NCBI GenBank assembly: GCA_036346255.1
Contig: CM070619.1
Location: forward strand, 33,920,342-33,984,341
Reading direction: 5' to 3'
Source: Ampelocalamus luodianensis
Lineage: Eukaryota > Streptophyta > Magnoliopsida > Poales > Poaceae
DNA length: 64,000 nt
Part shown: in pieces, positions 1-12,425 of the stretch
Layout: every line of letters begins with the position of its first letter
Numbering within the stretch: position 1 is the first letter of the stretch
Made by a program: the position numbers and the translations under genes
The notes under the pieces: generated by a model
What the model saw: the letters and a program-made list of their open reading frames with translations, nothing else
Databases searched by the model: none
What the model was told of the DNA's origin: nothing

Positions 1-1100
1 ATGTTGCGATTCCTTGTCTTGCGCTCCATTTCTTCAAGAATGCGAATGGGTGTTCCCGATAAGAGAGATCAGTCGCAAATTGAGTTCTTCCAACTCGGTT
101 GTTTCAGCTTGGGACGCAAGGCACTTCTTGAGTTGTGAGACATGGAAGACATTATGCACGTCTCAAAGTGATGGTGGTAGCTCCAATCGATAGGCCACCG
201 ATCCAATCTTGGCTAGAATTGAAAGGTCCAATGTAGCGAGGCGCCAATTTGCCTTTGACATTGAAGCGATGTATTCCTTTCATAGGAGAGACCTTAAGAT
301 AGACATGATCATCTACCTCAAACTCAACTCGCGACGACGACGGTCGGCATAAGATTTCGACGGGATTGCGCCGTCCAAGTCGCCACGAATGACACGAACT
401 CGTTTTTCAAAGATCTTTCACTGTGGTTGGACCATAAAATGGCCTCTCCCGCTTCGCACTCGCTTTAAGGCGCCCTACAAGCTCTTCCGCATAATGCTTC
501 AATGGTGACATCTAAATGCCGGATTGGAAGCTATTGTTGTAAGAGAATTCGCAAACGGTAAACATTTTTCCCAATTCTTGCTATAAGACAAAACGCATGC
601 TCGGAGAAGATCTTCCAAGACCGATTTACACGCCGGTTTGTCCATCCGCTTATGGGTGATAAGCGGAGCTAAAGGATAGGTTAGTACCCATGGCTTGATG
701 CAAGCACTTCCGTAGTGAGATGTGAACTGGGACCTCTATCCAAACGATTACCTTTCGTACACCATGAAGGCAAACAATCCTTGCAATGTATAGCTCGCTA
801 GCTTGACCCCGTGTAGGTGGTCTTGACAGAATGAAATGGGCAACCTTGGTCGCGATCCACGATCACCCAAATAGAATCGGATCCAGATTGTGTTCTAGGA
901 GGCCAGTGATAAAATCCATGCCAACTTCTTCCCATTTCCACTGGGAATGGGCAGGGATCTAGAGTACCTACTGGTTTTAGATGCTCACTTGACTCTTTGA
1001 CATACATCACACTCGCCACAAAGCGTGCAATCTCCCGCTTCATCCTAGTCCACCATATTCTTTGCTTCAAGTCTTGATACATTTTTGTGCTTCCTGATGA
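1..1100 (-). pseudogene. Element A integrase remnant (zinc-binding region to C-terminal part), frameshifted
   Basis: This is the 3' part of the element A pol gene, cut by the window edge, so most of the chromodomain is missing. At 798-1082 a frame carries the integrase N-terminal region (KMYQDLKQRIWWTRMKREIA) and the start of the catalytic core (RTQSGSDSIWVIVD). The first cysteine of the zinc-binding pair is displaced by a small indel when compared with 10479-10991. From 1 to about 790 the sequence follows the core and C-terminal region of element B base for base, but with many 1-2 base losses and no long open frame. Integrase would insert the cDNA; this copy cannot encode it as written. Confidence 0.8.
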
Positions 1101-1251
1101 ATAGAGAAAAGAGAATTATGGGCTTCATGAAGGATTAATTCCTTAAGCTTCGCATCATTCGGCACCACTAAACGCTCCAACCACAAAACACCTTGGTGGT
1201 CCTCGACAAAACACCGGCTTTGCCGGCCTTCATTTTCTCGCTTAATTCTCC

Positions 1252-2043
1252 CTATACCCTTGTCATTCTTCCGCCATCTTGATCTGGTCCTCTAGGGTAG
1301 GTTTCACTTCCAAGGCAGCGAAAACCTTCACTAACCATCTCCAAGTTGAGTCGTTGAAATGCATTGCATAGAGCTTCCGTTTCGGGTCGAACCGAAATAC
1401 AGTTGCATTGCGATTTTCTACTCAATGCATCTGCAACGACATTTGCTTTCCCTGGATGATAATGAAGTCCCATATCATAGTCCTTGATCAATTCAAGCCA
1501 TCTTCTTTGCCTTAGGTTCAGATCGGCTTGAGTGAAGATATACTTCAAACTCTTGTGATCAGTATAGACTTCGCAGCGATTGCCGATAAGAAAATGTCGC
1601 CATATCTTCAAAGCATGAACCACTGCTGCGAGCTCAAGATCATGAGTGGGATAATTCATCTCATGAGGTCTCAATTGCCTCGATGCATATGACACAACTC
1701 GGCCATCTTGCATAAGAACGCAGCCAAGGCCAAGGCGAGATGCATCACAATAGATGTCGAAGTCTTTATGGATATCCGGCAGAACTAACACCGGAGCAGA
1801 AGTTAAACAATCCTTCAACATCTGGAAGCTTGCCTCACATTCAACTGACCATTCATACTTCTTTTCTTTCTTCAACAATTGGGTCATGGGTCTTGCTAAT
1901 TTTGAGAAGTTCTCAATGAACCGACGATAATATCCTGCAAGACCGAGGAAATCATGGACTTGGTGACGGACTTGGGCTGTTCCCAATTGAGAACATCCTG
2001 AACCTTGCTTGGGTCCACAGCAATTCCACCTTCGATAACACAT
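1252..2043 (-). pseudogene. Element A RNase H with RT connection region
   Basis: A 263-residue open frame reads from the end of the RT domain (LGLAGYYRRFIENFSKLARP) through the Ty3-type RNase H. The three acidic residues expected for catalysis are visible in DIYCDASRLGLG, THDLELAAVVHAL and YTDHKSLKYIF, followed by the Ty3-type tail LHYHPGKANVVADALSRK. RNase H removes the RNA strand during reverse transcription. This domain is intact here, whereas element B is broken around its first acidic residue. The first about 30 residues of the open frame are out of register with RT and come from a small deletion near 1980. Confidence 0.82.
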
Positions 2044-2099
2044 GACCCAAAAAGGCGATTTCTTTTAACCAAAATTCGCACTTGCTGAATTTTGCATAG

Positions 2100-2655
2100 A
2101 GTCGATGCTCTCGCTTGTTCAACACAAGTGGAGGTGTTCCTCATGCTCACTTTCAGATTTAGAGTAAATGAGAATGTCATCAATAAATATGACCACAAAT
2201 TTGTCTAAATACTCCATGAACACGAGTTCATGAGATTCATGAACAAGGCGGTGCATTTGTCAAACCGGCGACATGACGGTGTACTCGTATAAGCCATAAC
2301 GAGTGGAGAAAGCCGTCTTAGAAATGTCCTCGATCTGATCCTCACTTGATGATATCCCAATCTCAAGTCAATCTTGGAGAATATGCGGGCACCGTTCATC
2401 TGGTCGAACAAATCATCAATCCGTGGAAGTGGATACTTGTTCTTGATGGTGACCTCATTCAGCGGACGGTAGTCAACGCACATCCGCAAACTATGGTCCT
2501 TCTTTTTCACAAAAATAGCCGGGCATCCCCAAGGTGAGGAGCTCGGTCTAATGAAACCTTTTTCTTGAAGTTCTGCGAGTTGCTTCTTCAATTCAACCAA
2601 CTCATTTGGCGGCATACGATAAGGACGTTTGGATATTGGAGCGCTTAGGCCTGCG
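2100..2655 (-). pseudogene. Element A reverse transcriptase, frameshifted
   Basis: The frame at 2205-2615 gives the fingers and palm start of a Ty3/gypsy RT: GFIRPSSSPWGCPAIFVKKK, then MCVDYRPLNEVTIKNKYPLP, then KIDLRLGYHQVRIRS, which contains the first catalytic aspartate. The frame is then lost by a short deletion near 2335. The catalytic FIDD stretch is still readable in another frame at about 2178-2198. Element B shows the complementary situation, with the palm intact and the fingers broken at about 12225. RT copies element RNA into DNA in the cytoplasmic particle. Confidence 0.82.
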
Positions 2656-2669
2656 GCTCAATCACAAAC

Positions 2670-3245
2670 TCAACTTCGTGAAGGTGGCATGCCGTAGTTC
2701 CTGGAAAAACATCCGGTACTCACATACCACCGAACTTCACTCACTCGCAATTCTTTGTCGCTAAGGGCATAGAGATGAGGATGCTCCAATTTTGGCGCCA
2801 ATTCAACTCGAACACCAAGAGGACTAGTGAGAGTGATGACCTTGCGGGCACAATCAATTTGACCATGGTTCTTGGACAGCCAATTCATCCCAAGAATAAC
2901 ATCGAGGCCCGCTGAATTTATCACAATAAAGTTGGCCAAAACTTCACCCTTTAATCTCAATTTCAACTTCCCGACATTCATGAATGCTTCTCATTTCAAC
3001 CTGGTGATTGAATCATCATAGGGTAAGCATCAAGCTGAGTGAGATATTGTGGAGGGTAGCAAAACCTCTCGACATGAAAGAATGAGAGGCCCCGAGTCAA
3101 ACAACACAATGCAGGAGTCGAATTGACTAGAAAAGTGCCCAACACCACGCCGGTGCTTCTTGCGCCTCGGCGGTGACATGGTTGACATGAGCACGACGGT
3201 CGTTCTGAAAGGTGACACAAGACCGCTGGTCAAGGGATGTGCCAA
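2670..3245 (-). pseudogene. Element A aspartic protease, frameshifted
   Basis: Residues matching the C-terminal half of the retroviral-type protease (NFIVINSAGLDVILGMNWL) lie in the frame at 2670-2981. The N-terminal half, including the region of the DSGA active site, falls around 3060-3150 in other frames because of several single-base losses. In element B the same stretch reads through as VLFDSGASHSF. The protease would process the Gag-Pol polyprotein. It cannot be made from this copy as written. Confidence 0.75.
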
Positions 3246-4352
3246 GGTCTTGGCATTGAATGGGATAGGCTTGGTGCTTCACCGGGCATTGACTGGCGAA
3301 ATGCCCTAGACTGCCACAAGTGAAACAAGTAACCTGCTTGTTTTGCTGGAGTTGGCGTCTACACTTCTTTTTGGGCTGCCCTCGCTGGATATCTTCCTGA
3401 GGTGGATGAGAGACTTGCAAAGGAGCTCCCAGAGGTGCTGGGACTTGGAATTCAGGAGGAGCAGGCTGCCAAGTACACGGCTCCTGAGAACTGCAGCTTG
3501 CTGAAATTTGTGCAACCTCTTGCGCTTCGCGATTCTTCAACCACTTGCATCATATTCTCTACCGTAATAGCCTTATTAACCAGCTGTTGGAAATCTGGGA
3601 AATCATGGGCAGCGAGTGCCAGCTGCATCTCTTCCGATAGACCAATCAAGAACTGTTCTTGTCTCCTTGCGCGCTGGGGACACAATCGAAGTGTAACGAG
3701 CTAAGTGATTGAACTCGTAGAGATACTTCATTACAGACTTGTCTTCTTGCTTCAACGTGAGGAATTCACGCCTCTTGAAACTAACAATGCTAGAGGGAAC
3801 ATGCGCCTCACGGAAAGCCGCTGAAACTCGCCCCATGACGGGACGTGGTCGCCGGGCTGCATGGTGTAAAACTGATCCCACCATGCACCGGCTGCTCCTT
3901 CTAGTTGGTTGGAGGCATAGAGGACCTTCTCATGGTCGGTGCACTGAGCAATGATCAACTTCCGCTCGATGCTCCTAAGCCAATCGTCGGCATCGAGAGG
4001 GTCTTCCAACACGAGACACAGGAGGCTTCGTGTTTAGAAAATCATCGAATCGGGAGCCATAAGGATCGGCTCCTTCTGTTGCCATGCGAGCATCTCGGAT
4101 ACTGGCAGTGTTCTGAGCAATATGCTGCAAGAAGAAAGTCTGGTCTTGCTGACTCCGATCCATCTGAGCCAACACATCGGCCACGCACGGTTGAGGTGGA
4201 GTCACTTCTTCTTGTCGACCCACGTCTTTGAAAGTGCGGTCGGGTGCTCCGTTGTGCCGTTGAGGAATTGGGGTTGACCACTAGAGACTAGAGAACCTAC
4301 AGCCGAGAGTCTTCCATTACTTCCAAAGTCAAACGGGTCTTCGTCCCGACAT
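3246..4352 (-). pseudogene. Element A gag remnant with CCHC zinc knuckle
   Basis: This is the capsid/nucleocapsid gene of element A. The start is placed at 4352, by alignment with the Met-Ser-Gly start at 14135 in element B. The capsid signature WLRSIERKLIIAQCTDHEKV and the following tryptophan pair (AGAWWDQF) are readable at 3752-4012. The nucleocapsid CCHC knuckle CFTCGSLGHFASQCP lies at 3286-3327 with spacing C-x2-C-x4-H-x4-C. At least four frame changes separate these blocks. Most correspond to one or two missing bases relative to element B, often at CAG or CTG. Confidence 0.8.
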
Positions 4353-4936
4353 CCCGTTGTCATACACCGTTAGCAACCGCAAAAAGAAGAGAGGTAAAGG
4401 CGAAAAACAAGCAATCGCTAGCAGAGGCAACTTAACCTAGCATGTATGCAAGATAAAACCATTTATGCATCACAAAAAAAAAATGAGGTGCTAAAATCCA
4501 GGTGGACAGCACAAGATACAATTGAAAACCCTAACTGCTCATACGCGATGCGCGACTACTGGAAGCAAAAGAGAGAAATTGATCACCACAAAATCCAGCG
4601 TCTACAAGCTAAGTAATATCCTTACGGGGTATAATATCTAAGGATAAGTCCTAGTTTATTCCTAAAATCGCAGCAAAGCGTCGTCTTCTTTTCTTCCATT
4701 ATTGCTCTTCACCGTGACTATTTAATATTTCTAGTGTTGGAAGAGAGACGAGCATTGGAGAAAATGATTCTGTACAAATCAAAAGAATAGTGAGGTAAGA
4801 AATTAGATACTAGGATGGGTAAGAAACAAAGGAACTATATTACTAACATTTTTGCCAAACTTTTGATAGTTTGAAAAATATTCTAACTCAAAAACCTAAT
4901 AACGCCCATTGCTACGCTTTAACTTACGAATCAATA
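4353..4936 (-). other. Element A untranslated leader between primer site and gag
   Basis: This is non-coding sequence between the primer binding site and the gag start, collinear with 14136-14724. Such leaders usually hold dimerisation and packaging signals. I see no protein and no obvious repeat beyond a short A-run near 4476. Confidence 0.6.
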
Positions 4937-4950
4937 TGGCTCGATACTAA
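4937..4950 (-). promoter_or_regulatory. Primer binding site of element A (tRNA-Met type), degraded
   Basis: Read on the minus strand this resembles TTGGTATCAGAGCCA, the usual plant Ty3/gypsy site complementary to the 3' end of initiator tRNA-Met. Compared with the copy at 14725-14739 it lacks one base and has one substitution. It lies 3 bases from the LTR end. Confidence 0.7.
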
Positions 4951-4953
4951 CGC

Positions 4954-7900
4954 TGGGGGACCCGAAATCGGATCCGTATCAAGCTAAGTGATTACGCCAG
5001 AACGCAACACTTAACGTGAGACGAACACGATTCCAGTGACCCGATATGTGTCACATGCTAGCTCCCGAGGATCATGGCTAACATGCACATATCCTAGTAC
5101 ACAACATTGCAATCACATCCATACACAATGTACAAGAATAAAAGAAACTTTAATACATTTTCAACATAGAACCTTTCGGTCCCAATTTTACATAAGAGGC
5201 CAATCGCCAAATCTAAATAACAATAACACAAATAAATTGCAGCGGAAGATAAACTTAAATAAAGAGGAATAATCGAGTTGGCATGCCCACAATCCCACAA
5301 GCAACCAACTGGAGTTAAAACCGCTCCACCCATCGTTCTCACCGAATAAATAGACACGGTTAGAGTACAAAGTTGTACTCATGAGACTTTCAAAAGAAAT
5401 AAGGATGCATGTAAGTATCAAAGGAAGGCTACTACACTAGTCAATTTTAGCATAAAGCAAGTTTTGCATATAGATAAACAATAAGGATTCTAACTAGCCA
5501 TTTGTAAAACATTTAGAAAACATTTTATAGCAGTAAGTAATGATCATCAATGGTATAATCTCCAAATATAATCAACACACGAACGTCCCGTTCGTGGCAC
5601 AAAACATTCCTCAACAAAAGTTGACGCGCGAACAACGCTGCTCATGATAACAATTTATTTCTAACATAAAGACAAAACATTTCCAACCATGACCCAACTT
5701 AAATTTCTCAAAAGCTAATCAGGCTCGCTTCCCACAAGTGTTGTCCATAACCTAGGACGAGGCTATTCGAATAGATTTAGTTACTCGCAGAGTTGTACAG
5801 CTTTACCCACACGATATGCATTCCTCTTAATGTCGGCCAATGCACTCTTCCATAGGAGTGTGGTCGAGGTAGCATAACGAGGCCGTTACAATGTCATGTC
5901 CTAACTATCAAACCACCCGAGGACGGTCCTATGGCGAGCAAGATACCGCTCAACCACGAGTAAACCCTTCGTGTAACTAAGTCCGTATCCAACAAGAGAC
6001 CCTTAAGGGCAAGTAAGGCGACCCTTAACATGCCCCGCGAGATTGACAAAAGAACAATTAAATACATAACAATAACAATTGTCAACCCCATTGTGTTTTG
6101 ATAGCTAACACACAACAAATTATTAAGCCAAGCCTTCGCCATTATCCCGGCGTGTGGTTGCACGTAAGACTTGGTTCATCACACCACGCATCGGTCCTTA
6201 ACCACTCAGACGGGGCTACACAATTCCATAACAACAAGCAACAATAGTAATTCATCATCAACCTACACCCGTCCAAGTTAAGAACATAAAACCCATGCCC
6301 AACATGTCCACAAACCCCAGATGCGAAGATCTGGATATAATCCTCAAGTTCAACATAATCCAATCCATAAAATCCTCAAATTTTATTAAGATTCACTCGA
6401 TCGATCACCGATGGACTAGCTCCATCAACCTCTTTCGCTAATACTACTAGCAAGGCTAAGCATCGTTCTACAAACTAGCAAACAACCCATATAACATATA
6501 TCCTTAATCATTCAAGGTAAAAGGGTAATCAACATTCAAGGAGGGCTAATGCAGCAATTAGAGATTAACTACTTCTACCCATAAACATATATTTCAAAAT
6601 AGCATGCAATTGCGAATAATAAAACTCACACAAAACATTTAAAACCACTGGAGCAATATGATCAAGAGGAGGGTGCTCGCACTTTGCTGTATCACTTGTT
6701 CATTCTCAGGTCAATATCATAATACTCTCACGAATATATTGTTATCGTGAAAACCTAATCGAAAGACGATATTGCAATAAATACCAAATAAAGCCAGAAA
6801 TTCAACATGCTCAAAAATGTATGAAATTTATACAGTAGGTAGGTTATGATTTTATATGAATTATGGTGAAAGGTTCATCCCATTTGGATTTAGTATGTGA
6901 AAGTTAAGGTGGTTTGAATTTCAGATTTTAATACGCCTTCATTCGTATAATTTAATTATGAGATGAAAATTTGTAGAGCAGTGGTGAGTACATGGATTAC
7001 ATGGATACATAGGCAATATTATTACAAGTTCAAAACAGTTGAGTTTGCTTCAATTGAAGTTTTCATGATTTAGTTATTAAGTTCTAAAGTTATCAAGATT
7101 TTATACAAGAAAAATAATTCATTTCGGATAACTCTCGCAAAATATAGCTTCAGAATAGAGGTAAGTTTGAAACCATTTTTATAATTAATTTCATTTTAAA
7201 TATAAATTATCAAAACTTATTTCACTATTTTTGAGTTTCCAAGAATTACTTATGAATATTTAAAGTTATCAGCCTTTTTCTAATCTAAAAAGAATAGTGT
7301 TAAAGGGTCAATTTCAAAAATAAAACTCTCTGCTATAGAGACAAGGTTGAAACAAATTTTAACATAAAGTTTATTAAAAATAAAAATTACTGTAGTGGTT
7401 TCATTCAATTTGGAGTTGATTTGAATTAGATATGGATTTTGAAGTTAATACAATTTTTCAAAGGTAATAATAATTAGATTTCAAATTTCATTAAGTACTG
7501 AATACTTTTTCTACGGTGTAACCTAACCAAGCCACTGATGGGTGGGGTCCGAACGGAGGGTTTTGACCGGTCAAAGTTGACTGGCTCACCAAAGCAAAGC
7601 TAAAGCGCATTTTCCAAATACGCCTTCTAAGCATGCAAACGTAATATGCTCGACTTCACCGGAAAGTAGCCTTTCTTAAGGGAAAACATACTACCAATTT
7701 TACGCATTCACTTAACCGCATAAGGCCCACCCACCGAGACTCGCTCGCAAAGAACCTCCCAACTAAAGATCATTTACACTAAACGAAACGCGATTACGTG
7801 CTACAAGTCGCGAACGACAAAAGTCACGCGCGCCGTGAGCTTCACCGTGGCTCGCCGGTGCGGTGACCCTGCCGCGCGCCAAGGCCGAGAATAGGTGCCC

Positions 7901-9400
7901 AATAGCTGTGCGATCCTAGGGGAGCCTTCACACGGAGCTGGGACGGCCGGTAGTGGCGGCGCACCGCCGGTGAGCGGCGGCACCACTACGGTGGACATGC
8001 AAGAGCCAACCTGATGGCACATTGAGCACCAAAACGCGAGTACGAGCTACTAGGGGACATAGTGAGGCTCACTAGAGAGTTGGATTGGCCGGAGGAGCTC
8101 TAGGGTGGGTTGCCGTCATCAATGGCCGAGGCGGCGGAGAGGAGCTTCCCGAGGAGGTGATGACCAGAGCTGAAAGGAGAGACAAAAGAGATTGGAGAAC
8201 TTGACCAAGATTGGAAAACGGTGCTGCCGCGAAGGATCTGACCAAAGTTTTACCATGCCGGAGTGGGAGAAGATGAACAGGGTTTTCGGCCGACAAGGAG
8301 AAACTTGAAATTCCCGAGCTCCTGTACTGTAATGACCAACCTAAAATAGGGGTTTCAGTTATTAGGCTGTGGGACAGAACATGACACCCAAGAATAAGCA
8401 AGAGGCTCACCGAGGAGAAGAATGGCACAAAGAGGTCTTGCAGGGCGCGCTCTGGAGCAGTGGGAGCACCAGCTTGGTCCAACCTCTACACACAAACGCA
8501 TAGGTTGGCATTAACAAAAAAATGGAATTGTCGTGCCAAGAAGAGGCCAGGAGGCAAGGTTACAAGGGTTATACCGTGAAGGCGAGCTCCAGGGAGCTCC
8601 CTCCTCCTCAGCTCCGAGAGGAGAAGTGAGGGAGAAGGAAGGTGGCAGAGGGGTGTTATGCCCGGGTCTTAACGGCATCAGGCGGCGTAGCAGTGTGCAG
8701 CTGGGGCGGTGTGCGAGGGCTGGGCGACGAAGGTGACGGAGGCGGGCGAGCAAGGCGCAACGTGGAGGGCGAACTGCGGGCGCTCCAACGGAAGGATGAA
8801 GACGACCCTGACCGGTGGGCCCAGCCGGTCAGCGACACAAGGTGAGTGGAGTGCGGTGTGAGTTGGTTCGCCTAGATCAAGTGACTCGGTCGGTTGTGAC
8901 GGCTCGAGTCCAAGGCACGATCGAGCCCGAGCAGGTTAAAGTTTGACTGGTTTAATTTTTAAATTTTCTACTTTGATCGAGACTTTAAATATAGAAATAA
9001 ATTTCTATAAGTTATGAATTAATTCATGGGTGTTCTGGATGACCTAGTTCCCAAATAAAATTTTAAAACCCACTGCTCAAGATTTTATTTGTATAAAATA
9101 AATTCAAACTTATGTTAGGTCTTTGTAATGAGTTTGAATTTTCTAGGGTTGAAATAGGTTCCAAAAATTTTGGAAAAATTATATTAATTCATGATAATTA
9201 TTCTAGTATTTGAATAAATTGTTTTCAGATGATGATCAAAGTTCTTTGTTCCTGTTTTTATTTGGAGTTCATATTTGAAGTGTATGTTTAATTTGTTTGA
9301 TAGATTTCCAAGTACAATAATTATTGCAAATGTTTTAGAAATGACATGCACATTGATAAGATGCATACTAATCTTCATTCATAAAAATGGGGATGTTACA
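4954..9400 (-). repeat. Middle LTR of the chromovirus array (4.45 kb)
   Basis: On the minus strand it begins TGTAACATCCCC at 9400 and ends near 4954, next to the degraded primer site. It is collinear with the LTR at 14743-19234 over its full length but 45 bp shorter, mostly by scattered 1-2 base losses. It serves as the 3' LTR of element B and the 5' LTR of element A. It contains AT-rich stretches (about 6800-7500 and 8940-9390) around a GC-rich block (about 7800-8900). The R/U5-side portion carries several perfect hairpins, for example CACGAACG/CGTTCGTG around 5580. Short open frames inside it are not credible genes. Confidence 0.88.
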
Positions 9401-9414
9401 AACCTCCCCCCCTT
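9401..9414 (-). promoter_or_regulatory. Polypurine tract of element B
   Basis: On the minus strand this reads AAGGGGGGGAGGTT and directly abuts the TGTAACATCCCC start of the 3' LTR. This is the expected position for the plus-strand DNA primer. Confidence 0.85.
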
Positions 9415-9420
9415 ACAAAA

Positions 9421-9438
9421 GATCTCGACCCCGAGATC
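9421..9438 (-). other. Hairpin next to the polypurine tract
   Basis: A perfect 7-bp stem, GATCTCG / CGAGATC, with a 4-base loop sits six bases inside the polypurine tract. Equivalent hairpins with different stem bases occur beside the tracts at 50498-50513 and 63473-63491. Confidence 0.7.
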
Positions 9439-9631
9439 GATAGGGTGGAAGTTGGATAGAAAGGTTCTAAAAGAAAACATAACATCCGTTGTCTTGATTT
9501 CCTTCAAAGATAGTGCTAAGATATCTTTTAAAGGTAGAACTAAGATATACTAACAAAGTTACAAGGAATTTCTATTACATTTTCCTTCCCATTGCTTTGT
9601 TTTATCTTTCCTTGCTTGATTCGAAGACACT

Positions 9632-10069
9632 TCATGTAGAAGGAAAAAGTTCTGGATACTCGGCTCGCATCCGGTCTTCACGCTCCCATATTGCTTCATC
9701 TTCAGTGTGGTTGCTCCACTGAACCTTCAAGAATTTGATGTTGCGATTCCTTGTCTTGCGCTCTATTTCTTCAAGAATGCGAATTTGGTGTTCCTGATAA
9801 GAGAGATCAGGCTGCAAATTGAGTTCTTCCAACTCAGTTGTTTCAGTTGGGACGCGAAGGCACTTCTTGAGTTGTGAGACATGGAAGACATTATGCACGT
9901 CTGAAAGTGATGGTGGTAGCTCCAACTGATAGGCCACCGATCCAATCTTGGCTAGAATTCGGAAAGGTCCAATGTAGCGAGGCGCCAATTTGCCTTTGAC
10001 ATTGAAGCGATGTATTCCTTTCATAGGAGAGACCTTAAGATAGACATGATCATCTACCTCGAAACTCAA
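9632..10069 (-). pseudogene. Element B integrase C-terminal part and chromodomain
   Basis: This is an open segment of 145 residues ending at a stop codon that closes pol. It starts with the integrase C-terminal module (VYLKVSPMKGIHRF, KLAPRYIGPFRIL, DVHNVFHVSQLKK). It continues into a chromodomain-like tail (LKVQWSNHTEDEAIWERED, then AEYPELF). In chromoviruses this tail directs integration towards particular chromatin marks. The segment is open, but the core upstream is frameshifted, so no complete integrase results. The methionine at its start is internal to pol and is not a true start. The clade assignment to Tekay/Del rests mainly on this tail and on LTR length. Confidence 0.85.
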
Positions 10070-10991
10070 CTCGCGACGACGACGGTCGGCATAAGATTTC
10101 GACGGATTGCGTCGTCCAAGTCGCTCACGAATGACACGAACTCGTTTTTCAAAGATCTTTCACGTGGTTGGACCATAAAATGGCCTCTCCCGCCTTCGCA
10201 CTCAGTTTAAGGGCGTCCTACAAGCTCTTCCGTACAATGCTTCGAATGGTGACATCTGAATGCTGGATTGGAAGCTATTGTTGTAAGAGAATTCCGCAAA
10301 CGGTAAACATTTTTCCCAATTCTTGCTATAAGACAAAACGCATGCTCGGAGAAGATCTTCCAAGACCTGATTTACACGCCGGTTTGTCCATCCGCTTATG
10401 GGTGATAAGCGGAGCTAAAGGATAGGTTAGTACCCATGGCTTGATGCAAGCACTTCCATGAGATGTGAACCGGGACCTCTATCCAAACGACACCTTCGGT
10501 ACACCGTGAAGGCAAACAATCCTTGCAATGTATAGCTCTGCTAGCTTGACCCCGGTGTAGGTGGTCTTGACAGGAATGAAATGGGCAACCTTGGTCAGGC
10601 GATCCACGATCACCCAAATAGAATCGGATCCAGATTGTGTTCTAGGGAGGCCAGTGATAAAATCCATGCCAACTTCTTCCCATTTCCACTCGGGAATGGG
10701 CAGGGGATCTAGAGTACCGGCTGGTTTTAGATGCTCAGCCTTGACTCTTTGACATACATCACACTCGGCCACAAAGCGTGCAATCTCCCGCTTCATCCTA
10801 GTCCACCATATTCTTTGCTTCAAGTCTTGATACATTTTTGTGCTTCCCGGATGAATAGAGAAAAGAGAATTATGGGCTTCATGAAGGATTAATTCCTTAA
10901 GCTTCGCATCATTCGGCACCACTAAACGCTTTCCGAACCACAAAACACCTTGGTGGTCCTCGACAAAACACCTGGCTTTGCCGGCCTTCAT
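10070..10991 (-). pseudogene. Element B integrase zinc domain and catalytic core, partly frameshifted
   Basis: At 10479-10991 the frame gives the HHCC zinc-binding domain: the histidines in LHEAHNSLFSIHPG and the cysteines in ECDVCQRVKAEH. It continues with the start of the core (VGMDFITGLPRTQSGSDSIW), including the first catalytic aspartate. Downstream, around 10480, the frame is lost. The rest of the core to 10070 shows no long open frame, although it aligns with element A. Integrase joins the cDNA ends to target DNA. Confidence 0.83.
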
Positions 10992-11173
10992 TTTCGCTAA
11001 TTCTCCCTATACCCTTGTCATTCTTCCGGGCCATCTTGATCTGGTCCTCTAGGTAGGTTTCACTTCCAAGGCAGCGAAAACCTTCACTAACCATCTCCAA
11101 GTTGAGTCGTTGAAATGCATTGCATAGAGCTCCGCTTGGTCGAACCAAATACGCTTGCATTGCGATTTTCTAC

Positions 11174-11533
11174 TCAATGCATCCGCAACGACATTTGCTT
11201 TCCTGGATGATAATGAAGTCCCATATCATAGTCCTTGATCAATTCAAGCCATCTTCTTTGCCTTAGGTTCAGATCGGCTTGAGTGAAGATATACTTCAAA
11301 CTCTTGTGATCGTGATAGACTTCGCAGCGATTGCCGATAAGAAAATGTCGCCATATCTTCAAAGCATGAACCATCACTGCGAGCTCAAGATCATGAGTGG
11401 GATAATTCATCTCATGAGGTCTCAATTGCCTCGATGCATATGACACAACTCGCCATCTTGTATAAGAACGCAGCCAAGGCCAAGGCGAGATGCATCACAA
11501 TAGATGTCGAAGTCTTTATGGATATCCGTGGAA
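11174..11533 (-). pseudogene. Element B RNase H, broken at the N-terminal side
   Basis: The frame at 11174-11446 retains SYASRQLRPHEMNYPTHDLE and the C-terminal aspartate context YHDHKSLKYIF. The first acidic residue region, intact at about 1750-1790 in element A, falls at about 11447-11533, where small losses break the frame. The ALSRK tail is also lost to an indel near 11200. Confidence 0.8.
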
Positions 11534-12425
11534 CTAACACCGGAGCGAAGTTAAACAATCCTTCAACATCTGGAAGCTTGCCTCACATTCAACTGACCAT
11601 TCATACTTCTTTTCTTTCTTCAACAATTGGGTCATGGGTCTTGCTAATTTTGAGAAGTTCTCAATGAACCGACGATAATATCCTGCAAGACCGAGGAAAC
11701 TGCGGACTTCGGTGACGGACTTGGGCTGTTCCCAATTGAGAACATCCTGAACCTTGCTTGGGTCCACAGCAATTCCACCTTCAGATAACACATGACCCAA
11801 AAAGGCGACTTCTTTTAACCAAAATTCGCACTTGCTGAATTTTGCATAGAGTCGATGCTCTCGAAGCTTGTTCAACACAAGCTGGAGGTGTTCCTCATGC
11901 TCACTTTCAGATTTAGAGTAAATGAGAATGTCATCAATAAATATGACCACAAATTTGTCAAAATACTCCATGAACACAGAGTTCATGAGATTCATGAACA
12001 AGGCCGGTGCATTTGTCAAACCGAAGGACATGACGGTGTACTCGTATAAGCCATAACGAGTGGAGAAAGCCGTCTTAGAAATGTCCTCAGATCTGATCCT
12101 CACTTGATGATATCCCAATCTCAAGTCAATCTTGGAGAATATGCGGGCACCGTTCATCTGTCGAACAAATCATCAATCCGTGGAAGTGGATACTTGTTCT
12201 TGATGGTGACCTCATTCAATGGATGTAGTCAACGCACATCCGCAAACTATGGTCCTTCTTTTTCACAAAAATAGCCGGGCATCCCCAAGGTGAGGAGCTC
12301 GGTCTAATGAAACCTTTTTCTTGAAGTTCTACGAGTTGCTTCTTCAATTCAACCAACTCATTTGGCGGCATACGATAAGGACGTTTGGATATTGGAGCGA
12401 TTCCGGCTGCGACTCAATCACAAAC
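11534..12425 (-). pseudogene. Element B reverse transcriptase, palm intact, fingers frameshifted
   Basis: A 207-residue open segment (11534-12157) covers RT palm and thumb. It shows KIDLRLGYHQV with the first catalytic aspartate, SFGLTNAPALFM, and the catalytic VIFIDDILIYSK at residues 71-82. The thumb follows (FLGHVLSEGGI, FLGLAGYYRRFIENF). The fingers part (GFIRPSSSPWGCPAIF, then MCVDY) lies at about 12220-12371 in a different frame after a two-base loss near 12225. Without that break this region would continue into the protease frame upstream. Confidence 0.86.

Noticed and set aside
3402..3954. Plus-strand open frames opposite gag in element A
   Set aside because: They are mirror frames of the gag coding strand; equivalent frames in element B differ.
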